Origin: JAAYPI01 sp963668615
GTDB taxonomy: Bacteria; Bacteroidota; Bacteroidia; Bacteroidales; Paludibacteraceae
Reading direction: 5' to 3'
NCBI GenBank assembly: GCA_963668615.2
Contig: CAXXCL010000003.1
Coordinates: 868,001 to 932,000, forward strand
Length of the DNA: 64,000 nt
Position numbers and translations under genes: made by a program. A model generated the notes under the pieces. It saw only the letters and a program-made list of their open reading frames with translations, did not search any database and had not been told where the DNA came from. Of this stretch, positions 45,384 to 54,820 are shown one piece after another (position 1 is the stretch's first letter; every line of letters begins with the position of its first letter).

Positions 45384-45403
45384 TAACCCGGTCGTTAATT
45401 TAT

Positions 45404-45437
45404 AAAAAAAAATAGGGAGTGTTTTTACATACTCCCC
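45404..45437 (-). terminator. Rho-independent terminator of the second alpha-amylase
   Basis: Minus-strand GGGGAGT / ACTCCC hairpin around ATGTAAAAAC, then a run of nine T. Convergent phoR ends 20 bp away. Confidence 0.7.
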
Positions 45438-45469
45438 ATTTCTTTTTACAACAGTTTACTTATTGTCTG

Positions 45470-48103
45470 TTATTTTACAATTATCTTTTGTTTGTCGATA
45501 ATATAAACTCCTTTCGCCAAATCGGAAACGGTATTATATCCTTCATTTAGATTAAGACTACGAACAATAGTTCCATCTATTCCATAAACTAAATAGGAAC
45601 CTGCTTCAGGAGTATTAATATAAAGGATTCCTTCGTTACTGTATATACTCAATCCCTCGGAAGTCGTTTCTTTAATGCCATTGGAAGTAGCTACCGTATG
45701 GTCATATCCATTAACGGTATAATATCCACCATTAACAACTACAAAACCAACACTGCTCGGAGCTTGATTGCTTCCATCACTGAATAAAACATACCAATTG
45801 CTAATTTCTCCATCAAAATTATATTTATATACACCATTACCAAGATTTGTCATGGCTGCTCCAGGCCAATCTCCGGTAACCTTAACAACGGTAGACCCTG
45901 CAGAATTATAATAAATATATGCTTTTATATTATTTCCCCAAGTACTTGGTTTTTCAAAGAAAATAGCTTTTTCGTTGGGACCAATAGTCGGATCCACAAC
46001 AGGAACAACCGGATCAGGATTATTGGGATCAACCGGCAATAGAGTTTCAGGATCAGTGGGATAAGTTCCCTGATCTTCCGTTACAGAAGTTGTGGCATAA
46101 AGATATTTACCGTCCTCTCCAATTTTCCCGGGAGCAGGGGTTAATGTTGTGTTAAGCACATAAACTTTCATATTTCCTTTACCCGAAACCGTTGCCGTGA
46201 GGGTATTATTCGTTACAACTTTTGTGTCTCCGGTAATAGCATCTACATAAGTTCCATTTAAAATATTACTAAATGTAGCGTTGCCGGAAATTGCAACCAA
46301 TACATAACTATCCGTCGTAGCATCAGTATAACGACGTTTAAAGGCTAAAGTGCCTGAAACTCCATCTGTTGAATATTGTCCCTTACGAAGAGCAGGAACC
46401 GCCATCCTAATTTTATTTAAACGTTGAATGTGTTTGGAAAGCGGATGTTTCAGTGTTACCGCCATATTTCCGGTTGCATTTGCATATTCACCAAAATTTG
46501 TCACGTTAATATCTCCCGTGATATAATTACCATAATATGCCCTTCCCGACTGTGCTAAAGCAATAGTTGGCCCTTTGTCAATTGGCAACCCTTTCTTAAA
46601 TTCAATTTCACTACCGTAATAAAGACAAGGGATTCCACGGAAAGTAAACATCAAACATAAATTTTCAGCCCAAACATCTTGACCTTTGGCAAAACGCTCA
46701 TATTCAGGAGCTCCATCGGGGGCATAGTCATGAGAATCTACATATACTACATTCCACGTCGGATCATTATAAGCATGATCACCACTTGTTGCCACACTGA
46801 AAGCACTACCTGCATCTTCAAAATTCCAATGCATTGGAAAATCAATCACACTTAAACCTGAGTTCATTGAATAATCAGGAGTATGATAGTTATTACCATT
46901 TAAAAAGGCATTGGTTGAGGAGGGTTGAGCATTTTCAAAAGAATTACCTTGTGCATTATCATTATACATTTGGATGCAAGACAACTGATTGGTTGTTGAA
47001 AATGCTGTACTTTCAAAGACTGCCATTCCTGTATATTCCGAAGGATCCTCACTCCAATTATAAGATTTGGAATCTTTCCATGTGTAAAAAGGAGTCGACA
47101 TTGCCGGAGTATTACGATACCAATAGTTTCTATCGCGAGTACAAATTTCAGCAAACATGAAAAACTTATTATTTCCGGCATTTACTGCTGCATTGTGAAA
47201 AGCATTATTAAATACTTTGTTAAATACCAAACGAGAAATATGTCGACCTGTATCCACACGGAAACCATCTACTCCCATACGGATGAATTGAGAATACGAA
47301 TTAACAATGTAGTTATAAACAGTCGGATTTTCAGTGTTTAAATCAACGCAATCTCCTGCTATTTGAGCCCATTGGCAAGTAATATCATCCCAGTTAAAAT
47401 TACCAAAATGATGCCAATAATTATTTGTATCATGGTTTACGCCATCCGTATTTTTCATCAAAGCCAAACGAGCTTGATATTGTGCAGAGGAAGTCAAATC
47501 ATCGTAATTTGCGGGCAATTTACTGTCAGCATGCCTTGTTAGGCAATTAATAGAAGAAAGATCTCCTTTTTTGGTAAACATAGGGCACAAATTCTCTTCA
47601 CCAAAATTGCCTGTATGGTTGAATACAACATCCAATATAATCTTCATACCTTTTGCATGAACAGCATCAATTAAATCTTGAAAATCAACATCTGTCGATT
47701 CATAACGCGAATCTACCTTACTGATATTAATAGCATGATATCCATGATAATCATATCCGCTACAATTTTCTACCACAGGAGTAATCCAAATAGCAGTAAA
47801 ACCAAGTGCCTTTATATAGTCAAGTTTTTCTATTAACCCTTTAAAATCACCACGCCAGGCGGGATCTCCTTGGTTGAGGCTCTGTGCATCCCAACATTGT
47901 AGGTTGTTAGACGCATCTCCATCATAAAAACGAGTCGTCATTACAAAATAGATTGTTTCATCTCGAAAATCCGTTCGAGTGGAAGAGTAAATAGAACTAA
48001 TGTCACTGGCAAACAAATCACCGGAAAGAAGAGAAACGATAAAGGAAGTAAAAAGGAACATACGCCACTTTTTACCACTCAGAAGAGCAGAAAAATTTTT
48101 CAT
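45470..48103 (-). CDS. Secreted GH13 alpha-amylase with starch-binding module and T9SS-like C-terminus
   Basis: An 877-residue secreted amylase. The ATG at 48103 is chosen: the longer frame would start with TTG inside a TAACTTTG -7 box. A signal sequence follows (FLFTSFIVSLLSGDLFAS). The GH13 domain opens ETIYFVMTTRFYDGD and shows DVVFNHTG, GFRVDTGRH (nucleophile Asp), MFAEIC (acid/base Glu) and VDSHDY. A C-terminal amylase domain (about 520-610) and a Pro/Asp-rich linker precede a CBM26-like module (AIFFEKPSTWGNNIKAYIYY). The final segment (GLSIYSNEGILYIN, then GVYIIDKQKIIVK) resembles a T9SS sorting domain, though the usual YPNP is YSNE. It is a different GH13 type from the amylase at 6991 and has its own terminator. 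Confidence 0.9.
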   Translation of the reverse strand: MKNFSALLSGKKWRMFLFTSFIVSLLSGDLFASDISSIYSSTRTDFRDETIYFVMTTRFYDGDASNNLQCWDAQSLNQGDPAWRGDFKGLIEKLDYIKALGFTAIWITPVVENCSGYDYHGYHAINISKVDSRYESTDVDFQDLIDAVHAKGMKIILDVVFNHTGNFGEENLCPMFTKKGDLSSINCLTRHADSKLPANYDDLTSSAQYQARLALMKNTDGVNHDTNNYWHHFGNFNWDDITCQWAQIAGDCVDLNTENPTVYNYIVNSYSQFIRMGVDGFRVDTGRHISRLVFNKVFNNAFHNAAVNAGNNKFFMFAEICTRDRNYWYRNTPAMSTPFYTWKDSKSYNWSEDPSEYTGMAVFESTAFSTTNQLSCIQMYNDNAQGNSFENAQPSSTNAFLNGNNYHTPDYSMNSGLSVIDFPMHWNFEDAGSAFSVATSGDHAYNDPTWNVVYVDSHDYAPDGAPEYERFAKGQDVWAENLCLMFTFRGIPCLYYGSEIEFKKGLPIDKGPTIALAQSGRAYYGNYITGDINVTNFGEYANATGNMAVTLKHPLSKHIQRLNKIRMAVPALRKGQYSTDGVSGTLAFKRRYTDATTDSYVLVAISGNATFSNILNGTYVDAITGDTKVVTNNTLTATVSGKGNMKVYVLNTTLTPAPGKIGEDGKYLYATTSVTEDQGTYPTDPETLLPVDPNNPDPVVPVVDPTIGPNEKAIFFEKPSTWGNNIKAYIYYNSAGSTVVKVTGDWPGAAMTNLGNGVYKYNFDGEISNWYVLFSDGSNQAPSSVGFVVVNGGYYTVNGYDHTVATSNGIKETTSEGLSIYSNEGILYINTPEAGSYLVYGIDGTIVRSLNLNEGYNTVSDLAKGVYIIDKQKIIVK

Positions 48104-48130
48104 CGGTATAAAATTTAAGGTTCTAACACG

Positions 48131-48138
48131 CAAAGTTA
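48131..48138 (-). promoter_or_regulatory. Candidate -7 box of the second alpha-amylase
   Basis: Minus-strand TAACTTTG, 28 bp before the chosen ATG; a TTTG lies 23 bp further upstream (48162-48165), a slightly long spacing. Confidence 0.4.
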
Positions 48139-48184
48139 ACGACGAAGCAGAAAAATTCCCACAAAGAATCAGTTAAACTTTACT

Positions 48185-48222
48185 AAAAAATAAAGAGGTA
48201 ACTATTTCTAACTACCTCTTTA
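48185..48222 (-). terminator. Rho-independent terminator of the EF-G paralog
   Basis: TAAAGAGGTA (48191-48200) and TACCTCTTTA (48213-48222) form a perfect 10-bp stem; on the minus strand six T follow. Confidence 0.85.
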
Positions 48223-48235
48223 TCAAATAAAAACG

Positions 48236-50392
48236 CTATTCTTCTTTGTGAGTCTGTTCGTATTCTTTCAACAGTGCATTTTGTACATCTGCTGGAAGTA
48301 TTTCGTATCCCGAAAATTTCATACTGAAAGAAGCTCTTCCTCCAGTATTGGAACTCAAAGAAATAGAAAAATTACCCATTTCTTTCAAAGGAACTTTTGC
48401 AAAAATCTTTTCTAATCCTTTATCCGTTTCCATTCCCATAATAATGGCTCGTCGACCTTGCAAATCACTCATAACGTCGCCCATCCTACTTCCCGGAACC
48501 AACACTTCTACATCATAAATAGGTTCCAACACTTTCGGACCAGCTTCTTTAAATGCCTGACTAAAGGCATATTTTCCTGCCAACCGAAAAGAAATTTCGT
48601 TGGAATCCACAGGGTGCATTTTTCCGTCATATACAATAACCCGAATGTCACGAGCATACGAACCCGTTAACGGACCTTGTTCCATACAATCCATTATTCC
48701 TTTTTGTATGGCGGGCAAAAATCTGGTATCAATAACACCTCCAACAATACTGTTGATAAACACTAGTTTACCTCCCCATTCAAGGGCTGTTTCCTGTCTA
48801 TCACGAACGGAAATTTTATATTCCTGACCGTTTATTTTATATAATTCTTTTTCTGGAGCACCCTCCACATAAGGTTCAATAATTAAATGAACTTCACCAA
48901 ATTGTCCGGCTCCTCCCGATTGTTTCTTATGACGGTAATCGGCACGAGCAATCTTAGTAATTGTTTCACGGTAAGGTATGCGAGGATTCAAATATTCTAT
49001 CATTACCTTTTCATTGTTTTCAATTCTCCATTTAAGCGTTTTTAAATGGAATTCTCCTTGACCATGGACAATCGTTTGTTTCAATTCTTTCGAATATTCT
49101 ACTACCCAGGTTGGATCTTCTTCTCGCATACGAGTCAGAATTTCACTCAATTTTTCTTCTTCTCCTTGGTTAACGGCTTTAATAGCTCTTCTGTATTTCC
49201 AAGCAGGGTATTTGATAAATGTAAATTTAGTTTCTGCATTTTTCCCGTTAAGGGTGTTGCCCGTACGGGTATTTTTCAATTTCACAGTTGCTCCAATATC
49301 TCCGGCAACCAGTTCGTCCACTTTTTCCCTTATTGATCCGGCAACAACATATATTTGCGTTAATCGCTCTTTCGTTCCTCTTATTGGATTGTATAAATCA
49401 TCTCCCTCTTTTACACTACCGGACATTACTTTAAAGAATGAGACTTCTCCAATGTGTGGCTCAATGGATGTTTTAAAGATAAATATGCTGGTGTTATTTT
49501 CTTTTTTCGGGGCAATTTCTTCTCCGGTTGTACTAACAGGATTTGGCATATCGCTGACATAAGGTACCACATTACCCAAAAATTCCATCAAACGACGAAC
49601 ACCCATATCTTTGGCGGCACAAACACAAAAAACAGGAAAAATATCACGATGGACAAGACCTTTTCTAATGCCCAAACGCATTTCATCCTCAGTCAAACTT
49701 CCATCGGCAAAATATTTTTCCATTAAATTTTCATCGTGTTCTGCTGCCCCTTCTACTAGAATATTATGTAATTCTGCTGCCTTTTCGTGGTGTTCCGAAG
49801 GAATGGGAAGTATTTCAGGAACACCACCTTCGGGCTTCCATCTGTACATTTTCATTAATAAAACATCAATAACAGCATTGAAAGAAGGACCGGTTTGAAT
49901 CGGATACTGAATTTGAATAACTTTTTTTCCAAAACTTTCTTTCAAGTCAGAAAGGCATTTTTCAAAATCGGCTTTTTCTTGGTCAAGCTGATTAATGACA
50001 AAAATACAGGGCTTTTGTAATTGTTCAATTTGTCTATACTGATTTTGAGTGCCGGCATCTACCCCATTTTGAGCATTTATAAGCATCAATGCAGTGTCTG
50101 TTACACTCAAAGAAGTTATTAAACCTCCCACAAAATCGTCCGCTCCGGGACAATCAATTATGTTCAGTTTTTTCTCCAACCACTCAACATGGAATACTGC
50201 GGGAAAAACCGAATATCCATACTCGTGTTCAACAGGAAAATAATCGGAAACCGTATTTTTTGCTTCCACAGCTCCTCTACGTTTTATAACTCCACTCTCA
50301 AAAAGCATAGCTTCTGTAAGAGTGGTTTTCCCGGAGCCAGAAGACCCCACCAAAGAGATATTCTTGATTTCATTTGTTTGATAGATTTTCAT
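48236..50392 (-). CDS. fusA2: Elongation factor G paralog (FusA2 type), catalytic histidine replaced
   Basis: A 718-residue translational GTPase with the domain order of EF-G. The G domain has a P-loop GSSGSGKT (16-23) rather than the canonical EF-G form, and NQLD (134-137) in place of NKxD. The switch II motif reads DCPGADDF (80-87) where canonical EF-G has DTPGHVDF, so the catalytic histidine is Ala84. Domain II, III, IV (with YRETITK and QSGGAGQFGEV) and V (LQGRRAIIMGMETD) are intact. In Bacteroides thetaiotaomicron an EF-G2 paralog lacking GTPase activity supports gut colonisation; identity with that paralog is an inference from the altered switch II. It appears monocistronic, with a strong terminator. 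Confidence 0.9.
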   Translation of the reverse strand: MKIYQTNEIKNISLVGSSGSGKTTLTEAMLFESGVIKRRGAVEAKNTVSDYFPVEHEYGYSVFPAVFHVEWLEKKLNIIDCPGADDFVGGLITSLSVTDTALMLINAQNGVDAGTQNQYRQIEQLQKPCIFVINQLDQEKADFEKCLSDLKESFGKKVIQIQYPIQTGPSFNAVIDVLLMKMYRWKPEGGVPEILPIPSEHHEKAAELHNILVEGAAEHDENLMEKYFADGSLTEDEMRLGIRKGLVHRDIFPVFCVCAAKDMGVRRLMEFLGNVVPYVSDMPNPVSTTGEEIAPKKENNTSIFIFKTSIEPHIGEVSFFKVMSGSVKEGDDLYNPIRGTKERLTQIYVVAGSIREKVDELVAGDIGATVKLKNTRTGNTLNGKNAETKFTFIKYPAWKYRRAIKAVNQGEEEKLSEILTRMREEDPTWVVEYSKELKQTIVHGQGEFHLKTLKWRIENNEKVMIEYLNPRIPYRETITKIARADYRHKKQSGGAGQFGEVHLIIEPYVEGAPEKELYKINGQEYKISVRDRQETALEWGGKLVFINSIVGGVIDTRFLPAIQKGIMDCMEQGPLTGSYARDIRVIVYDGKMHPVDSNEISFRLAGKYAFSQAFKEAGPKVLEPIYDVEVLVPGSRMGDVMSDLQGRRAIIMGMETDKGLEKIFAKVPLKEMGNFSISLSSNTGGRASFSMKFSGYEILPADVQNALLKEYEQTHKEE

Positions 50393-50634
50393 AACTTCTA
50401 TGTATTTAAAATTACTAAAAGGTAAGTTAAAAAAAATCGAACGTTATACTTCCACATTTGCCCTTAACGCTAAAGGAAAAACGTAAAAAAATCTAGAAAA
50501 ATAAAAAAAATTAGAAAAAATGCACGGCAATTTAAACATAAGAGAAGTAAAAAGCAATCTTTTCCATAAGTTAAAAAACATTGTTTAAAAACATACTTGA
50601 AAGATTTTTGCCCGAAAATATGTTGTTGAGCAGT
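50393..50634. other. AT-rich intergenic stretch upstream of the EF-G paralog
   Basis: About 240 bp of A-rich sequence before the first repeat element. It should contain the fusA2 promoter, but no TAnnTTTG box was found on the minus strand. Nothing else was recognised. Confidence 0.3.
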
Positions 50635-50819
50635 ATTTTTGTAATATTCTTGTAATATTCCGATGAAAATGTGTTAAAAAATAGGGAGTTCTGACCCCAA
50701 TATTTTTCTCGAACCCACCAAAGGGGTACTTTTGTCATATGATTTTTTCATAGTATTTGATTTTAAGGTTAGCAAATAGGTAGTCAGGCGAGACTACCTT
50801 TTGTTTTTTATAGCCATCC
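50635..50819 (+). ncRNA. Candidate small-RNA element, copy 1 (promoter, transcript, terminator)
   Basis: A 185-bp repeat. It holds a -7 box TACTTTTG (50727-50734), a conserved AAGGTTAGCAAAT core, and a terminator hairpin AGGTAGTC (50778-50785) with GACTACCT (50792-50799) followed by a T-rich run. The expected transcript is about 70 nt. The 5' part has a doubled TTGTAATATTC. There is no ORF longer than a few codons. A second direct copy lies 259 bp downstream. Confidence 0.6.
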
Positions 50820-50893
50820 CTAATTTTACCTCATCATATTTTATACACTCAACCAAATCGCTATTTGGCGTTAAAAATGTGTTATAAAACATA

Positions 50894-51079
50894 TATTTTG
50901 TAATATTCTTGTAATATTCCGATGAAAATGTGTTAAAAAATAGGGAGTTTTGACCCCAATATTTTTATAGGACTTATCAAAGGGATACTTTTGTGATATG
51001 ATTTTTTCATAGTATTTGATTTTAAGGTTAGCAAATAGGTAGTCAGGCGAGACTGCCTTTTGTTTTTTTATAGACATCC
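50894..51079 (+). ncRNA. Candidate small-RNA element, copy 2
   Basis: Second direct copy, with -7 box TACTTTTG (50986-50993) and the terminator hairpin AGGTAGTC (51037-51044) with GACTGCCT (51051-51058). The single A-to-G change in the right arm keeps pairing as a G-U wobble. The segment around the -33 region differs from copy 1, while the -7 box, core and hairpin are conserved, with 43 nt from box to hairpin in both. Confidence 0.6.
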
Positions 51080-51100
51080 GTTTTTTGACGTTTCAAGAAA

Positions 51101-51140
51101 CAATAAACCCTCTTTATAGTTACATAGAGAGGGTTTATTG
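51101..51140. terminator. Terminator between repeat copy 2 and ychF
   Basis: CAATAAACCCTCT (51101-51113) pairs perfectly with AGAGGGTTTATTG (51128-51140). On the minus strand a short T run (TTTC) follows, as expected for ychF; on the plus strand it is followed by TTTT. Confidence 0.75.
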
Positions 51141-51156
51141 TTTTAAAAGAATATTC

Positions 51157-52257
51157 TTACACATTAAAACGGAAATGCATAATATCGCCATCTTGCACCA
51201 CATATTCTTTTCCTTCCACATTCATTTTTCCGGCTTCTTTACAAGCAGATTCAGACCCCAAAGTGATAAAATCATTGTACTTGATAACTTCTGCACGAAT
51301 AAATCCTTTTTCAAAATCGGTATGAATAACGCCGGCACACTGAGGAGCTTTCCATCCTTTGCCGTATGTCCACGCACGAACTTCTTGCACACCGGCAGTA
51401 AAATATGTTTCCAAATTTAATAATCTGTATGCCGATTTTATCAAACGGGCAACTCCCGATTCGGTTAGTCCTATTTCTTCCAAAAACATTTGACGTTCTT
51501 CATAGGTTTCCAATTCAGCAATATCTGCTTCCGTAGCAGCAGCTACTACCAAGATTTCGGCATTTTCTCCTTTTACGGCTTCTCTTACAGCATCCACATA
51601 AGCATTGCCTTTTAACGCCGAAGCCTCATCTACATTGCATACGTACATAACAGGTTTGTTAGTAAGCAAAAAAAGATCTTTTACCAATTTCGCATCCTCT
51701 TTTTCTAGTTGTACCGTACGAGCTGATTTTCCTTGCAACAAAGCATCTCTGTATTGTACCAATATTTCATACACAGCCTTTGCCGTTTTATCTCCACCTG
51801 TTTGTGCTTGTTTTTGAACCTTTGTGATACGACTTTCAACTGTTTCCAAATCTTTCAATTGCAATTCCATATCAATAATTTCTTTATCACGCACCGGATT
51901 AATTGAGCCGTCGACATGGGTAATATTTTCATTTTCAAAACAACGTAACACGTGTAAAATAGCATCCGTCTCTCTAATATTGGCCAAAAATTTATTTCCT
52001 AAACCTTCTCCTTTGCTTGCTCCTTTTACCAAACCTGCAATATCTACAATTTCCACCGTTGTAGGAACAATTCGTTGAGGATTAACCAGTTCTGCCAATT
52101 TATTTAGTCTTTCATCGGGTACGGTAATTACGCCAACATTCGGTTCTATCGTACAAAAAGGAAAATTAGCAGCTTGTGCTTTCGCATTTGAGAGACAATT
52201 AAACAAGGTTGATTTTCCAACATTCGGCAAACCAACTATTCCACATTGTAACGCCAT
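51157..52257 (-). CDS. ychF: Redox-regulated ATPase YchF (Obg-like)
   Basis: A 366-residue P-loop protein of the YchF/OLA1 family, which prefers ATP. The G1 loop GLPNVGKSTLFN (about 8-19), G3 DIAGLVKGASKGEGLGNKF (about 73-91) and the NVDEAS motif, which replaces the GTP-specific NKxD, are present. A coiled-coil insert (about 125-165) and a C-terminal TGS domain (TYFTAGVQEVRAWTYGKG, then VQDGDIMHFRFNV) complete the family layout. It ends in FRFNV as typical. A minus-strand TACCTTTG (52286-52293) is a candidate -7 box. Confidence 0.97.
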   Translation of the reverse strand: MALQCGIVGLPNVGKSTLFNCLSNAKAQAANFPFCTIEPNVGVITVPDERLNKLAELVNPQRIVPTTVEIVDIAGLVKGASKGEGLGNKFLANIRETDAILHVLRCFENENITHVDGSINPVRDKEIIDMELQLKDLETVESRITKVQKQAQTGGDKTAKAVYEILVQYRDALLQGKSARTVQLEKEDAKLVKDLFLLTNKPVMYVCNVDEASALKGNAYVDAVREAVKGENAEILVVAAATEADIAELETYEERQMFLEEIGLTESGVARLIKSAYRLLNLETYFTAGVQEVRAWTYGKGWKAPQCAGVIHTDFEKGFIRAEVIKYNDFITLGSESACKEAGKMNVEGKEYVVQDGDIMHFRFNV

Positions 52258-52285
52258 TTTTTTAAATTTTTTATATTTCTGACAG

Positions 52286-52293
52286 CAAAGGTA
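52286..52293 (-). promoter_or_regulatory. Candidate -7 box of ychF
   Basis: Minus-strand TACCTTTG, 29 bp before the ATG. No TTTG/TTG with normal spacing was found upstream. Confidence 0.35.
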
Positions 52294-52358
52294 ATAAAAA
52301 GTTGCATGTTTTTGTTTTGACCCACTGGCATTTATTGCATTTCTTCGTCATCATTCTA

Positions 52359-52390
52359 TTTGTTGATGATATCAATTTTTGTTACTTTTG
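52359..52390 (+). promoter_or_regulatory. Bacteroidota-type promoter of the coiled-coil gene and hemW operon
   Basis: TTTG (52359-52362), 20 bp, TACTTTTG (52383-52390). It overlaps the 5' extension of the downstream frame and so decides the start at 52412. Confidence 0.7.
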
Positions 52391-52411
52391 CGGAGATTGT
52401 TTTTTAACCAA

Positions 52412-53302
52412 ATGAAAAAAAGTTACGCAATAGGATTTGCTATTATTTTTGCTGTCATTCTTTGTGGAGTAACCGTTTTATTGATCTCCGAAAAGAAAAA
52501 ATCAAAGGAACAGGAAAAAGAGCTAAACCAAATGACTGCTGAAATGGAATTCAACAAACAGCAATCTTTGGAAGAGTTTGAGGATCTTGCAGTTGAGTAT
52601 GAATCTTTTCACGTAAAGCCGGGTAATGATTCTTTATTGGTAATGATTGAGAACCAAAAGGAAAAAATTAAAAAGTTAATAGAAGAATTACGTACCGTAA
52701 AAGCAACGAATGCCCACCGCATAAGGCAACTGAAAGGTGAATTAGTAAGTATTCGTGCAGTGTTAAAGGTTTACATAACCAAGGTTGACTCGCTGAATAA
52801 CATTAATCATTCACTGAAAAGAGAAAACAAGAGTGTTCAAAAAAAATATGAGGAAGTAGTACAAACAGCCAAGCAACTGGAAGAACGTGCCACTGAATTG
52901 GATAAAAAAATTACCCTGGCTTCTATTCTCGAAGCTACAAACATTCGAGTTGGTTACCTAAATGATAAGGGTAAAAAAACAAAATCACTAAAAAGAATTT
53001 CCCTGTTTGAAATTTGTTTTCAAATATCAAAAAATCAAACAGCGACCACAGGCATGAAAACAGCATTTGTGCGAATTTCCGATCCGGAAGGAAACTTATT
53101 GAAAAGTCCTAACAATAACCTTTTCCCTTTTGAAGACAAAGAGATAGAATTTTCTTGTAAAAAAGAAATAGAATATGCAGGAGCCAATTTACCAGTTTGT
53201 GTGTATTATGACGTAAAGGAAAAACTGGAGAAAGGAACCTACACTATTAATATCTTTGTCGACGGAAACCTTATTGGTTCAGACACTTTCTATCTGAATT
53301 AA
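52412..53302 (+). CDS. Membrane-anchored coiled-coil protein of unknown function
   Basis: A 296-residue protein of no function known to me; similar hypothetical proteins occur in many Bacteroidota. One N-terminal transmembrane helix (about 5-24, IGFAIIFAVILCGVTVLLI) is followed by a long Lys/Glu-rich coiled coil (about 25-180). A C-terminal beta-rich domain (about 190-296, NIRVGYLNDKGKKTKS, then TYTINIFVDGNLIGS) resembles a small Ig-like fold. The ATG at 52412 is used because a promoter occupies the earlier in-frame sequence. It is upstream of hemW (6 bp gap) and probably in the same transcript. Confidence 0.75.
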   Translation: MKKSYAIGFAIIFAVILCGVTVLLISEKKKSKEQEKELNQMTAEMEFNKQQSLEEFEDLAVEYESFHVKPGNDSLLVMIENQKEKIKKLIEELRTVKATNAHRIRQLKGELVSIRAVLKVYITKVDSLNNINHSLKRENKSVQKKYEEVVQTAKQLEERATELDKKITLASILEATNIRVGYLNDKGKKTKSLKRISLFEICFQISKNQTATTGMKTAFVRISDPEGNLLKSPNNNLFPFEDKEIEFSCKKEIEYAGANLPVCVYYDVKEKLEKGTYTINIFVDGNLIGSDTFYLN

Positions 53303-53308
53303 AAGATT

Positions 53309-54436
53309 GTGGCAGGTATATATATTCATATCCCTTTTTGTCAAAAACGCTGTTCCTATTGCGACTTTTATTCCCAGACAAACCTCTCTTTGAAAAAAGA
53401 ATACGTCAGTGCCCTTTGTAAAGAAGTGAAGTTACGCAAAAATTATCTGGAACAAGCTACTATTTTTACTCTTTATTTTGGAGGAGGAACTCCTAGTTTG
53501 CTCGATAAAGACGATTTTTGCGAAATTTTTGCTTGCTTGAATTCCCATTTCGATCTCAGCTATTTGCAAGAAGTAACTTTAGAAACCAATCCTGACGACC
53601 TGAATCAAAGTTTTTTCGATACCCTAAAACAATTTCCCTTTAATAGACTAAGTATTGGCATACAGTCGTTTGACAATAACGATTTAAAATTAATGAATAG
53701 ACGACATTCTGCCGAAAAAGCGATGGAAGCCGTTTATTTGGCAAAAGAAAACGGTTTTCATAATATCAGCATCGACCTGATATATGGACTACCAAACCAA
53801 ACGTTGGAAAAATGGCAAAAAAATTTGGAACGAGCTCTTTCACTTGATATTCAACACATTTCTGCCTATCACCTAACCTACGAAGAAGGAACGGCTTTGT
53901 ACAGCCTTTTGCGACAGAAAAAAATTCAAGAAGTGAAAGAAGAAGACAGCTTAGCAATGTTTGAAATGTTGATAGACTTATTAACAAAATCAGGATTTGA
54001 ACACTACGAAATTTCCAACTTTGCAAAAAAGAATTTTTATTCGCAACATAATTCATCCTATTGGTCAGGTGAAAAATACCTTGGATTAGGAGCTTCTGCA
54101 CACTCGTTTGATAAAAAAACCCGTCAATGGAATATCTCCTCTATAGAAAAATATAACCACTCAGTTAGCCATTTGTTACCCTTTTATGAAATGGAAACTC
54201 TTTCAGAAAAAGAAAAATATAACGAATTCATAATTACTTCATTACGTACAAAAAAAGGTATAAATTTGACCTTATTGGAAAAAAAATTCGGAAAAGATAT
54301 GCTCAATTATTGTCTACAAAATTGTCAAATTCATAGCAATAACAACCGACTTTGTTTAAAACATAATTTTGTAACTCTAACTCAAACGGGTATTTTTGTG
54401 TCCGATAAATTAATAGAAGATTTAATTTGTATATAA
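53309..54436 (+). CDS. hemW: Radical SAM protein HemW (coproporphyrinogen III oxidase-like)
   Basis: A 375-residue radical SAM protein with CX3CX2C at Cys11, Cys15 and Cys18 (PFCQKRCSYCDF), followed by FGGGTPSLL (SAM-binding GGE-type loop). The C-terminal HemW-type domain follows (EEDSLAMFEMLIDLL, HNSSYWSGEKYLGLGASAHSF). HemW is a heme-delivery chaperone; no hemN paralog is nearby to compare. The start codon is GTG at 53309, because no in-frame ATG precedes the first conserved residues. Confidence 0.9.
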   Translation: MAGIYIHIPFCQKRCSYCDFYSQTNLSLKKEYVSALCKEVKLRKNYLEQATIFTLYFGGGTPSLLDKDDFCEIFACLNSHFDLSYLQEVTLETNPDDLNQSFFDTLKQFPFNRLSIGIQSFDNNDLKLMNRRHSAEKAMEAVYLAKENGFHNISIDLIYGLPNQTLEKWQKNLERALSLDIQHISAYHLTYEEGTALYSLLRQKKIQEVKEEDSLAMFEMLIDLLTKSGFEHYEISNFAKKNFYSQHNSSYWSGEKYLGLGASAHSFDKKTRQWNISSIEKYNHSVSHLLPFYEMETLSEKEKYNEFIITSLRTKKGINLTLLEKKFGKDMLNYCLQNCQIHSNNNRLCLKHNFVTLTQTGIFVSDKLIEDLICI

Positions 54437-54442
54437 AGTTAT

Positions 54443-54820
54443 ATGAAAACGCTGTCTATAATAAAATATTATTGGAAAACAACTCTTGTTTTGTTTGTTA
54501 TTACATACCTGTCTCTAATGAAACCTATTGGTGGATTGCCTGTTTCTAATATTCCTTTCTTTGACAAATGGGTACATCTGTTTATGTATTTTGGACTAAG
54601 CACTATAATGTTAATTGATTGGTTTGCCAGCAAAAAAAATAAAAACCTAAAAATTTTTATTTTTGTATTTCTTTTTTGTGCCTTTTATGGGGGCTTATTG
54701 GAACTGCTACAACAATATTTTCCACCTCGTACAACTAGCTTTGCTGATTTTATTACAAATGTAATAGGCTGTTCTATTGGAGTTTGCATTAGCTATTTTG
54801 CTAAAAAAGAAAAAAAATGA
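54443..54820 (+). CDS. VanZ-like membrane protein
   Basis: A 125-residue protein with four transmembrane helices (about 12-28, 45-60, 72-91, 105-120). The VanZ family pattern is PFFDKWVHLFMYFGLS with the conserved Asp/His between helices 1 and 2, and LLQQYFPPRTTSFADFITN with the Arg/Asp cluster before the last helix. The physiological role is unknown outside teicoplanin-resistance VanZ. It overlaps dprA by 4 bp. Confidence 0.85.
   Translation: MKTLSIIKYYWKTTLVLFVITYLSLMKPIGGLPVSNIPFFDKWVHLFMYFGLSTIMLIDWFASKKNKNLKIFIFVFLFCAFYGGLLELLQQYFPPRTTSFADFITNVIGCSIGVCISYFAKKEKK

Noticed and set aside
50871..51077. 68-codon minus-strand ORF
   Set aside because: It runs antisense through repeat copy 2 and its terminator. 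The matching stretch in copy 1 keeps no such frame.
50635..51079. CRISPR array or insertion element
   Set aside because: Only two direct copies of about 185 bp with a 74-bp gap, not short repeats with uniform spacers. No terminal inverted repeats and no transposase.
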